64,000 nucleotides of DNA from Pectinophora gossypiella. Lineage: Eukaryota > Arthropoda > Insecta > Lepidoptera > Gelechiidae. The first letter of the stretch is position 1, and each line of letters begins with the position of its first letter. A program made the translations under genes and the position numbers. The stretch spans positions 11,283,534 through 11,347,533 of the forward strand of contig NC_065422.1 of NCBI RefSeq assembly GCF_024362695.1, written 5' to 3'. Shown here piece after piece: positions 49,901-58,260 of the stretch. The notes beneath the pieces are model-generated. The model made no database searches, was not told the DNA's origin, and saw nothing but the letters and a program-made list of their open reading frames with translations.

Positions 49901-52789
49901 TAAGAACTCTTCCATGGACCAATCGACAGGGATATCTCTAATGATACCCATACGAGTAACTTGGAATGATGGAATTATAGCCTTATACTTGTGGTCTGCA
50001 AGCAGTGGGTGTTCAAGAAAATTGTTAGCTGTGTTGGCATTCTCAAATTCCACCACAACCCGATTACGACCTGCCAGTTTGATACCATCCTTAAGGATTC
50101 CTTGTACTTTCCTTTGGAACATAATTTTTGCGAATTTCAGAAGACGAATAGTGAAACCTGCAGATGGGTCTTTCTCTTCGCGTGAGACATGGACAATAAA
50201 TGGTGCAGAATCAGAATCACTGTAGTTTAATTTTGTACCTGAAAACTCTGGGAGGGTGTAAGTGTGTTGTATAGAAGCCATAGCAGGAGTTAGGTTATCT
50301 CGCTTTGCTAAGGAGTGATCAATTAGTTCCTGGGTGCGCTTAATGGCCTTCTGGACACTACTGCAACTATCATTTTTACCCGATATAGGCGTACTATCCA
50401 CTATCATAACATCGTCAATAAATGAAGTGTTACCTCCACCCCCGTCAGGGGGCTCATCAGTCTCCATCACCAAGGGGCTACTCACCTATTCTGTGCCTAT
50501 ACACAAAAACAACACGAACACAACACAGAAATATCACAAACAATTGTTAGTATGCACAGAAACGACAGTTCGTAACCGATTTCTGTTATAAAACGAAATT
50601 TAGAGTCCACACACGTGTAGTAACCAATACCGCAACGAGCAGCGAAAACCAAGAAGCAACCAACCAATTAATCAAAGCAACATTGCAATTTGACACAAAT
50701 GTCAGACAGCAATATTGCTTTTCTAGATGAATTGCTTCAATGTAGCCTTTTGAGACCACCAGCCCATAGCACTAAACTGAACTAAACCAACCTTTAGCTT
50801 CAATGCTTTGCATAATAGCATTCTTCTGGTTCTGTAGGTAAAGGGACATCTTCTCTAACCCCAACACCCTGAGGTCCTGAATGCACTCCAATAGCATGGT
50901 GGTCACCTGATCTGCTAACACTCCAGGTAGTATGGTCTTCCACGGGGGTCCCAACAACCCATGAGCTAGGTAGAAGCAGTTGTTGAAGAATAATGCTGGA
51001 AAATATTATATACAATTGTGATTACCATGCCTTTACAGGTGATAAAGGAATCATGAGCTTAAGCAAAAGGTAAGTTGGGTAAGTCAAGAAATAATTAATT
51101 CTTCTTTAGTGTCAATGAATAATGTATTTTTGTTTATTATTTTTTATGAGCAGAGGGCATAACACATACATAGGCTTAAGACATATTACCATATCTTACA
51201 GGCATATCATACCTTGCATAATTATACAACAATTAGGAAGTGAAGAAAAACATGATATATCACAAAACAAAGATAAATTAAATCTTACCAATATCTAAAG
51301 GACAACATTCCAAATTGACTTTAAACTTTTTAGGTACAATACATTGATACATGATAGCTATATCCCTGATGTAGGATACCAGCTGTCTACTATACTTGTC
51401 TGGCAACTTGGCACTCTCTTCCAAATGCTCCACAATCATCGTCATAACCTTCTTCACATTCTGAGTGATTACACACCTTGGAAGAAATAAGGGCTTGTTC
51501 AAGTCCCACAGTGTTTCTTTACTTGAAACATCTAATATTGAATCGTTAACTGTCTCCTTTACTGTGCCAACGATTACAGTCCCACTTGAAAGACTCTCGT
51601 TAAGCAGGGTTCTGACATCATACAGTAACTTATCACATTTCTTGTTGTACAAGACACATTCAGTATCATTAACATATTTGTTTAAAGGTGATTGATCAGC
51701 GTCCACAAATTTCAAGTCAATAAGGAATTTATTGAATGAGTCCAGTTCCACAACAATGTTTTTATAATTCTGATAGCTGCTATCACAAGATGGTAGGTTT
51801 ATCCTGATGCAGTCTTCAATTATTTTATTGAAAAACTTATCCCTTATAGATTCCGCAAAAACTTCAATGAACTTTTTGCCATTATCAAACTGAGAACCAA
51901 GAGTTGAATGTAAGAACTCAAAAATTGCTGTTAGATTATTGAATATAGTCTGGTAATTTGGCTTTTTTGTATCATTAAGATCTATTTTTATGTTGAATAT
52001 TATAGCTCCAATGTGATCTTCAGTAAATATGTCACAATTGTGTCTTATAACATTGTGTAAAAGTTGATCTATGAAGAAATGTGAGAATAATCCAAGCTCA
52101 GCATTCAGTCTTTCAGTTGCATGAAGAGTTTTCAGCACTTTTTGTATGAGAGTTGGGTCACTTTGTTGGACAGACAGGGAATATGTATGAGAAAAGAGAC
52201 CTTTCTTTTGTTCCCAGCTAAAAATATCCTCCCATTCCACACTGAGATGTGCTGAATATAATGCCAACTGATTTTCTGATTGCGCTATTAGATTGGAGAG
52301 TGCTTTAGCAGAATTGCCTTCGAATTTCAAGTTTTTTAGTTGGTTTTGCAAGTCTTTCACGCTTAACATAGCATCTTTGTAATTATATCGGCCGAATTCC
52401 TGGTTAGCGAGCTCCAGGACCTTTTTAGCTTCGGCAACAATGCAGAGTTGTTGAAACAATTCGTAAGCAACATTCAACTTTTTGCAACAAGTAGAAAATT
52501 CGTCGTCCTTGTCACCGAACTTTTGTCGATAAGTTGTAATACTTTCTGCGTACTTTTCATAGTCAGAAACAATATTGCTTTTCCTATTTCTGTAATTTAG
52601 TTGTTCTATACTTTTAGTTGGAGTGAAATTAACGTAAGTGTCAATGAAATTTTGTTGCAATGCAAAAGATAGAAGTTGTAACCTTTCACTAAGATCCTTT
52701 ATCCCCGGGAGCAACACATCGCGATGCTTTTTTAAATCCTCCGTGCTCACTTTATCAACTTCTTGTAAAACTGCACTGAGTAAACTCAT
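43943..52789 (-). CDS. Zw10: ZW10 kinetochore / vesicle-tethering protein
   Basis: Exons 51289-52789, 50792-50995, 44528-44796 and 43943-44155 join in frame (phases 1, 1, 0) to give 728 residues; human ZW10 has 779. The start is the ATG at 52789 (MSLLSAVLQEVDKVSTEDLK). The N-terminal coiled region, the exon with ALFFNNCFYLAHGLLGPPW, and the end FSCEEIRQIVKMRFPDDKYR are characteristic of ZW10. ZW10 forms the RZZ complex with Rod and Zwilch at kinetochores, where it recruits Spindly, dynein and Mad1-Mad2. It also joins RINT1 and NAG in ER tethering of Golgi-derived vesicles. Intron 2 is 5995 bases, of which 5563 are a full-length LINE on the same strand. Splice sites on both sides remain intact, so the gene should still work. 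The gene is divergent from the CCDC169-like gene. Confidence 0.92.
44990..45071. repeat. Short repeat shared with POSH intron
   Basis: ATATCGAGGGCTTCGACCAA, TAGCCGTGTGACG and TATCTACGTAAA reappear in reverse complement at about 17485-17550. They lie just outside the LINE-interrupted MITE in ZW10 intron 2. Confidence 0.5.
45072..45098. repeat. Left end of a MITE interrupted by the LINE
   Basis: CTTTAAAGGCCACATTGAAC and the next few bases match, in reverse complement, the terminal sequence GAATTGCTTCAATGTAGCCT found just beyond the other end of the LINE. The LINE entered a MITE that was already in the intron. The last 11 bases are the LINE target-site duplication. Confidence 0.7.
45099..45116 (-). 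repeat. 3' terminal TTGAA-type repeat tail of the LINE
   Basis: On the minus strand the element ends with several copies of a five-base ATTGA/TTGAA unit after a run of A. The target-site duplication follows at once. Short tandem tails of this sort replace poly(A) in the I group of LINEs. Confidence 0.6.
45319..49020 (-). CDS. LINE ORF2: endonuclease, reverse transcriptase, RNase H
   Basis: The ORF has 1233 codons and starts MAITLLQWNCKSIR. APE-type endonuclease motifs are LLQWN (residue 9 is Asn), ISETWL, VVGDFNCHHSMWGS and GSDHLPIVIS in the first 210 residues. The reverse transcriptase active site is QYADD, with Y654, D656 and D657. RNase H follows, with FTDAS near 948, GEAIAIFEA, FTDSRS near 1010 and WIPSHSGIAGNEQAD near 1053. 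The C-terminus has a CECG...H...C knuckle near 1170. The start overlaps the end of ORF1 by 47 bases in another frame, so translation probably depends on reinitiation or termination coupling. All key catalytic residues are present and no break is visible. Confidence 0.92.
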   Translation of the reverse strand: MAITLLQWNCKSIRHKKSEIITLINNHTPLFLAISETWLRPGARFRVPGFACLRDDHSSGRDGCALLVKLSVNYSLIPLPPHSPNFNIVAARSLNITFVSIYIPSPSSAIISEINNILLTLPPPLVVVGDFNCHHSMWGSVYCDSTSSCLLDLIDNNNICLLNDGSPTRRTSPLQNPSCIDLSFSSPNLASQSSWRVLPFSHGSDHLPIVISFSLGVSISPSSSPPLLKYQLSKAKWSEFRLFVTSQTDLLPPTTTENVLDIYNDFISALTTSANHFIPTKKSPKDIIPSPPWWDSECTELVRRRDEEEENFVNNPSLDSFITFQKVNARTKRELSKKKYDGWSSFCESLSPRSPPSLLWKNINRFRGSYTDNNASSNDPSVWLNDFLDRLAPPFVPSENCFPSSSPPSPSYDPMDDPFSLNELAAVLDNLQDSTPGSDGIPYSFLKHLSDSSKMSLLSIFNTIFLTGLVPDSWRHQIVIPILKPRKDPNDPLSYRPIALSSVLAKTMEHLIKNRLEWILENRNILSDTQFGFRKGMGTMDSLSIFSSEIRLALSRGHHFVGVFLDISSAYDNVHLPILRQKMLQLSLPVRMVNVICNLFMVRSISVRVQGSLLSSRTVWKGLPQGSVLSPLLYSLYTYDLDTSCSPECNILQYADDIALYFSSESISECAIRLNSALQYLYVWLSDHGLSLSASKSSAVVFTRKREIPDIHIELDDGPIAVHNKVKFLGVYFDARLSGTAHLNYIKDKCEKGVNILRALSGVWWGAHPYTQKLLYNAIIRSHLDYGSFLLEPCNKTALACWDKIQSKSLRIICGAMKSSPVKALQIECLDPPLSLRRQYLCDRFFYKIAQNSSHPLLSSLCQLSNFIPSSSYWSHKVPTCLYKSYQKFINGPQMFQYSGNPMFDIPFPALVFNPNIITNFGINKGDPAANNLFNKIMNEKFTGWLTMFTDASKTSEDDAVGSAVWVPRMNIMLSFRCPSKISVFSGEAIAIFEAVSLVFSHRLNKTIIFTDSRSCLEDILKFPLRSKGVHPINLKIREILFNCHSVGIETVLAWIPSHSGIAGNEQADLCAKWAIRSGSETYSNCFSQDLRSTANFDLKEQWSEDWNRYRSETAKFYGGLQPFIPIKPWFFKFRKSAKFSTSTIIRLRLGHNCSPHFLAKIRVRDHSLCECGLHEGTIDHIFFNCSNFPISLYDILPSSLPRPINMANLLTHLHPPIIFILFKYIEMYKIRL
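48974..50467 (-). CDS. LINE ORF1: gag-like RNA-binding protein
   Basis: The ORF has 497 codons from the ATG at 50467; the open frame runs six codons further up but without another ATG. The middle part is a domain of the type found in insect LINE gag proteins. Three zinc knuckles follow: CNNCCRFGHIKDKC, CYKCCQPHSGDTC and CLFCSGPHTATHPSC. A Pro/Ser-rich tail comes next. Such proteins coat the element RNA and carry it to the nucleus or to the target. The ORF is intact. Confidence 0.88.
   Translation of the reverse strand: METDEPPDGGGGNTSFIDDVMIVDSTPISGKNDSCSSVQKAIKRTQELIDHSLAKRDNLTPAMASIQHTYTLPEFSGTKLNYSDSDSAPFIVHVSREEKDPSAGFTIRLLKFAKIMFQRKVQGILKDGIKLAGRNRVVVEFENANTANNFLEHPLLADHKYKAIIPSFQVTRMGIIRDIPVDWSMEEFLTSVESSNSNSRPIKARRLNRKSTSEGKTEWIPTQTVVVTFLGQVLPDRLFCCFTSLPVGLYTLPTIQCNNCCRFGHIKDKCRSSPRCYKCCQPHSGDTCSIPDNHISCLFCSGPHTATHPSCPEHSRQKSIKLVMSEENIPYSEASLRFRPVRRTFADSARPPPGPTHRPSPSLSSPSCPPMSPLTPLRYGSVSPPSTPITSHRKTVYTNRRSTPSLGKGYDKVTHAELINTPKSSQQNGCALINPEPDSQNSLSQIIDLLFSLVKILSKHNIAIPYNVSQKLNQISPHNTSTNGDNTSPMELQEHSS
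50662..50751. repeat. Right part of the MITE interrupted by the LINE
   Basis: This stretch continues the MITE: GCAACATTGCAATTTGACAC, a short middle, then GCAATATTGCTTTTCTAGAT and the terminal GAATTGCTTCAATGTAGCC. The two GCAATATTGC blocks face each other, as in other copies of the family at about 14759, 63436 and 10905. Confidence 0.7.
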
Positions 52790-52854
52790 TTTAATCAACC
52801 TCTAACTATGTAATTAAACAAGAATTAAGTAATTAACAAAATTACGTTCGCTTT

Positions 52855-53130
52855 CGTTTTTTTTTTTTTTTTTTGGTTTGGTTTTCCCCGAAGGGTAAGG
52901 CAAAGGGAACTATGCCCATACAGCCATGTCTGACGTATTTTTTTTTCTTGATGATTAATGAAATGGTGAAAGGTGATGAATGATGATGATGAAACCTAAG
53001 CCCCCACCCTCGGAGTAGACTCCTACTCCGAACCCCAAACGAATTAACTCAAAAGTCCGCATAAACTTTTGAGCTATGAAGCGGCTTCCTAGCACGAAGC
53101 GAAAATAGGCAGATACACTTTGTTTATTGA
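52855..53130 (-). repeat. Repeat in the ZW10 / CCDC169-like divergent gap
   Basis: A run of T, CCCCGAAGGGTAAGGCAAAG, a GATGATGATGA tract, the palindrome CGGAGTAGACTCCTACTCCG and a GTCCGCATAAACTTTTGAG block. I recognise the layout as a widespread lepidopteran dispersed repeat but see no second copy here. Confidence 0.45.
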
Positions 53131-53840
53131 ATACTCCAATGTAATAACACTCGCGAATGTCTTCCGACTAACTTAATGCGATCATTAACCACAAAACACC
53201 ACTTCGTATTAATTATTTAGATTATTCAATGAAGAAAGCAACTGTCCCGTTCCCGTTTCCCGCTAAAAAGCCCGTTCGCTTTCGGTTATCAGAAATTTCA
53301 AAATTCGAACAAGTTTGACTTTTTCTTTTTTCACCGACAGATTATCTAGTTTTTGGCTTGGTACTATGACTTTTAGCCTCATCTATTATTATTTTCTTGT
53401 TTCGGAACTACGTGGTTCGAGCCAAGGTAATATAGTTTTCTAAGTACTAAAACCTACTTTATTTTCTTGTTCTCAATCTGTAAAATAGGCAAAAAAATAT
53501 ACTAAAAGTGTTCTGTGGGCTTAACTTCTGTACCTACTATATATTTTGACCGAAACCGAAAGTATGGACGATGGAGCAGGACTCAGGAGCTAAACCAATA
53601 TGTTTAGTACATTTCTTTGTTTGATGAGGATGCTTAATTGAAGAGGTATAGTTATAAGTATATTTTTGTCCTGATTCTCAGTACTCTCATGTAGATACTT
53701 ATATACTCCGAACTCCGGTTGCTAGGTGGAAGCTTGTATAATCAATTACTTACTCTGCTCCAAGGGCAAGGAGGGGTGCAAACTTATTTACACTAAATAA
53801 AGCTCAATTGTGTCAATTTTGAACAAATTAATTTAAAACT

Positions 53841-56800
53841 ATGAACGACAGTGAAATCGAGAGTTTGAAAACAGAATTGGAACATGAAAAAACGTGCAGG
53901 TTGGTTTCTTTTAAATGTTACGTATCATTTTACAATCCAATCTACGCCTGATTTTACCTGATATCTATCAGGTACCTACGAAATTATTGCATTTAGTTTT
54001 CACAAGGAAACGAAAGTGGTGTGTCAGAATTCCGTGTTCTCTGCCAACCCAAAGGGAAATAGGCGTGATTCTATATATAATACGTATGCGTAGTACTCAA
54101 AATTATATTATCTACTTAATAGGTACTTAGATACATTACTTTCAGTAGATTATTCAACTAAGTCAAATTTAAGTATGCGGTCTCTTCGGCATCTAGCTGT
54201 AGGTAAAAAGTATACTATTTTCTGTCGTTTTTTTACATACTTACTTATACATTGCCTATATATACATCATCCTATCCGACTAAGCTTGCCTTCAATCAAC
54301 TATGAAGTAAGTACGTATGCTTCATCCTTCATGGTGAAGTGAAGCCGTTCATTGCACGTTAAGCAGTCTTTCTCGTGTTAATGTCGTCTTTAATTGGTCT
54401 TTATGTACTCTACTACCTACCCGTAGAATCGTTTAGAGCCGAAACACATAACCGCGTTGCGACGCCGCAACGCTGAAATCGGCAGTTTGCGTTACGGCGT
54501 TGCGGCGGCTCGAACACTTGAATATAATGTATGGGAGTTTCTTCATAGATAAGGGTAGGTACTTAACTAGTTTATTTAGTTAAATAGTCGCCCGTAGATC
54601 ACTGTTCCAATTACAATACATTTTTATTCGTAGTCGATACGATTTCGTGCTTACGTTACTGTTCGCGTGTTTACCATTGTACTAGAAAAGTATGGATCAT
54701 CTCACAATGTCACAGTCTAACGAAACCACTCACAAAACTTATAGAGAAGCAGCAGCATGGCAGAATGGAGAACTGGAAAAGCAGATTCTGTCGATGCAGG
54801 AAGAGCTCCGCAAGCCAGACTATCCGTGGGACAACGACTTGGACTTGCAGAAGGAGAGCGTCCGACACAAACAGCTGTTAGAGGCTATAGAGGAATTGAG
54901 GGGACAACTGCCGTTGCTTAAGGATAGGATTAAAAATGCTAAAGTTTGCGGGCCTGGTGAGTCATGTCTTTGTGATAGATAAACTATATAATAAGGATAA
55001 TGCTGTATAGAACCTGCGCCTTGCACCAATTCATATCGGGCGCTGACCTCACTCCCTCTGGGTCTAACACGCTAAAGAGTAAGGGGGAGAATGCGCGAAA
55101 TGTGTCTCGATCCTCGATCGTATTTGCTCGTAGGCAGCACACCGTAAGAACGAGGTTATTGTATGGACTGTCCAGGGTGTGAATAAACTTTGAGAAAAAT
55201 CTACTGAAAGATTAATTATATCATTACCAACATACAAATATACTTTAACTATTGCACCAAAACAAAAGGAAATATTTACGAAAGACTCTTAACTAAGTAC
55301 ATGGCAAATGGCGGCCTCATCGCTTAAAACAATAAGGCTAGGAAATTTTGAAAAAAATAAAAAATTGCGGGTGCAAACTATAAGTACAAATTACCAATAA
55401 ATACATGCACAATAATAAATAAATACATAACATACCTATACATTTATAAATACAACATAATGGGTAATCAGTATAGGCGATACGCTGGTAGATTGTCACG
55501 ATACGATTCATCATATTTACTTATCACGAATTCAGGACTTCATTACCATGTGTGTCCTCCGGTGCCTTGGGGTTCTGCGTACCCTAATAGGAATCGCGGA
55601 CGTGTATTATGTTTGTTTTTAAAGCTCGGTGAGGTAAGGGGGTAGTTCATTTTGCGATGGATGTTTGAGTTATAAGTATGTCACGTTGTTGAAGAAATGA
55701 CGTCGTATTGTCTATATGCGTTCTGTTCTGTCCACATTTCCATTATTGTGGTAGGTAATTTCAATTTACTTACGGATTATGCAAATGAACCTACTCATTT
55801 TTGATTCGACTTTTGTGTTGCAGATTGTAAACTGAAACATGATGATCTCAACATAAACTTGGACATTTTGACTCCGGTAAGTTTTACATTATGTGTCCAC
55901 AAAGATTTATCTTACAGATTAACTTGACATATAAGCTCTCGACTATACTAATTGGGATAGTCAGAGGTACTACCATTGTGAGATGAACTAAGTACACACA
56001 CCTCATCGAGCTTTCTGTTAGACCAACGTGATAGGCGATTAGCCGTATCGCCGCCTATTATGGCCGAGTCAACTTTGACACAGACACTTTACACTAGTAT
56101 CTTTTTTGCTTATTCTTCTCTCCTTCAAGGACCATGATCCTTTTTGTGATAGGTATTTAAATGGCCTTTGACAATGTGACTATTTTCTAGGCTGAATTAC
56201 TTCGCACAGTGAAGAAGTTCGAGCGACTGAAGACAGATCTAATCAGCACCCTGCGAAGCAAGGAATGGCGTTTGGATTCCGAGTCTAAGGTAAATTATAT
56301 TTTATTGTAAAAAAATATCGTCATTTCAACGTCGATATATACCTATCGATAATTAAAACTTTTTCGTATTTGTTTTTAGTTGTTCGTGAGGGTACACGAT
56401 CAGAAGATGTATCTACAGAATGAACTAATGATATGCCAGAACAACATTATGCGGCTGCAGAGAAATGGAAGTTATTGGCCGTAAGTATTATCCTACAAGT
56501 TGTTGTATCTAGGTCGCCCTCCCAATCTTTTCCTTCTAGAAAATGACTGTTCTCGGTGACAGATAAGGAGAGAAGCGGAGTAAAGTGCGATGCGGTACGG
56601 CCAATAGTTCAACCCTTAAGTATTGGCTGTGAGACACTTTAGTTCGTAACTGTATATTTGAATTCAAAGCCGATTTTGATATGGAGTGGCAAAATCTATC
56701 TCGTTTTGCAGTGAATGGATGTATGTCTCCTTGGTTTCGATACTCCAACATCTATAAGCAACATCTTCGTGCATTTTCTTCCTTTACATAAAAGATTTTG

Positions 56801-57135
56801 GAGATTCATTTGTTTTATGGGTTATGGCCTTTCGCCAGCGTTGCATTCGGACAGACGGTGCTTTGAATGTCCTGGAGTTTTGTCGGTAAAGCACAAGCAA
56901 ACATACATTTTGATGTTATACATTACTCAAACTCATGTCAGCATGGACGTAACAAGCACTAGACTCATAGTTGCTCGGACTTTCCCGTAGACGGACTTAC
57001 CCCAAACTAGACTATTTATTATGAACTCGTCGCAGGTCGTACACCCGCAAGACAGACGAGCGTGTGCTGGATCCGAAGCGCGGGCCGATCAAGAAGTCGT
57101 TCTGCGAGCGTCTGCCCCCCATCCCCACCCAATGA
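53841..57135 (+). CDS. CCDC169: Coiled-coil protein of the CCDC169 family
   Basis: Exons are 53841-53899, 54691-54956, 55824-55876, 56191-56289, 56380-56480 and 57036-57135, giving about 225 residues. The first junction is unsure: an alternative pair (53903 to 54686) is also in frame and gives 228. Exons 3 to 6 have good splice sites and matching phases. The protein is charged and helical (NGELEKQILSMQEELRK, LLRTVKKFERLKTDLI), consistent with coiled coils. It ends in PKRGPIKKSFCERLPPIPTQ, which I match to the RGPVKK...LP tail of vertebrate CCDC169; the ELEKQI segment and overall length also agree. CCDC169 has no established biochemical role. The gene is divergent from ZW10, with start codons 1.05 kb apart. 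The stop at 57133 is taken as real because the related protein ends at the same place. Confidence 0.75.
55005..55080 (-). repeat. Repeat family E fragment
   Basis: TTGCACCAATTCATATCGGG and GCTGACCTCACTCCCTCTGG are the reverse of the 63105-63170 copy. A relative lies at about 4895-4960. Confidence 0.5.
55935..56085 (-). mobile_element. SINE family D copy in CCDC169-like intron
   Basis: Reverse family D: CGACTATACTAATTGGGATA, GATGAACTAAGTACACACAC, GAGCTTTCTGTTAGACCAAC and AGCCGTATCGCCGCCTATTA. Confidence 0.65.
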
Positions 57136-58188
57136 TATTCCTCCTCCCCCCCGCCTTCCTCCACCAGCTCGTCGTACTGGAGCGCTTCGCTCAGCTCCGA
57201 CTGTTTACCATTACCATAATATAATATCTTGGCAAAGCCTGGCCAGAAATATAAAAACCTTCGCCATCATATTTTTTTTTAAATCTGAAACAGTATGTGA
57301 TCATGGCGCCTTCATGTTTTATATTTTTGATCAAGTTTTATAGTTACACATATGTAACCGTTAGTAAACACACCTAAGTATATTGGTACCGATTCTGACA
57401 GATGACGCAAACTTTATTTTAGACAATTTTAGTTTTCTAAAACTAGCTCTATCTACGTATTTTAAGCTCTCACCGTAAATAAACTCCGCACCACGAAGAA
57501 AGTCCCGCGTCTACGGCGCTGGTGTCGCAGGCGCAGTATCTCTCAAAGTTCTGCTTAGATTTATTGGCTTGTGTATTAGTTTCATTAAAATCCGTAGGTC
57601 TTCTTTTGTGGCGTGTACTCTATACAAAAAATATTATTATAAAGATGGGCACTACTTATTATTGTTAGAGCTGTTAAAATATGTAAAATAAAATCGATCG
57701 AATCAGAATCGGCACCGTAGTCTGACCAAACTCGCAATATCATTTAATTTTGTCAATGTGGTAAGAGGTTGTAATAAAATTTATAGCGTGAAACGCTCGG
57801 TGGGGTCGGTAAAGGGGATCTACTAGGTATTTAATATAATGAAGATAGGATTCAATAGCCACTGGAATGTTAAAGGCTACTCCATATAATTATAACCAAA
57901 AATCGTATTATTATGCAATTTGGATGTTATAATTGTAACGTGCAGGCCTGTTTCAATATATAACAAAACGATATTATATATTCGATACGATGACGTATAG
58001 CAAATTCGTGTTAAGGCTGCAGAACTCATATATCGTAGAAAGAAATCACTTATTCAGGTTACCATAGAAAACAAAATTAACACGTTTAGAATTTATTCAT
58101 GAAATGTAATTAACTTACTTGTAACAAGTAGATTGCGCATTATTACCACTTTTTAAATCTGTGTTTTAAATAAACACATTAATAGTTT

Positions 58189-58194
58189 TTATTA
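58189..58194 (-). terminator. Likely poly(A) signal of the EGF-domain gene
   Basis: AATAAA on the minus strand lies about 67 bases after the proposed TGA at 58261-58263 and supports that terminal exon. Confidence 0.45.
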
Positions 58195-58260
58195 AAAAAA
58201 CTTTTTTTTAAACCTTTAGTTTTAAGATTCGTTTAAAATAAATTAAAATATTGTGTGTGT

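Larger units (their letters stand above)
45099..50661 (-). mobile_element. Full-length non-LTR retrotransposon (I/Nimb-like group) in ZW10 intron 2
   Basis: The element is about 5563 bases with two open ORFs and is flanked by the same 11-base sequence, AACCAATTAAT, at 45088-45098 and 50662-50672. This is a clear target-site duplication. It has a 194-base 5' UTR, ORF1 with CCHC zinc knuckles, and ORF2 with endonuclease, reverse transcriptase and RNase H. The 3' UTR is about 200 bases, ending in a short TTGAA repeat rather than poly(A). A gag with knuckles, an RNase H domain and a short-repeat tail point to the I superclade. Clade placement (I, Nimb or a relative) would need a tree. The lack of stop codons or frameshifts and the exact duplication suggest a young, possibly active copy. 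It lies in the same orientation as ZW10. Confidence 0.9.

Noticed and set aside
57062..57343. Possible frameshift in the last CCDC169-like exon leading to a Pro-rich extension
   Set aside because: C runs could hide an indel, but the family member I know ends at the same point after the RGP.KK motif, so the stop at 57133 is accepted.
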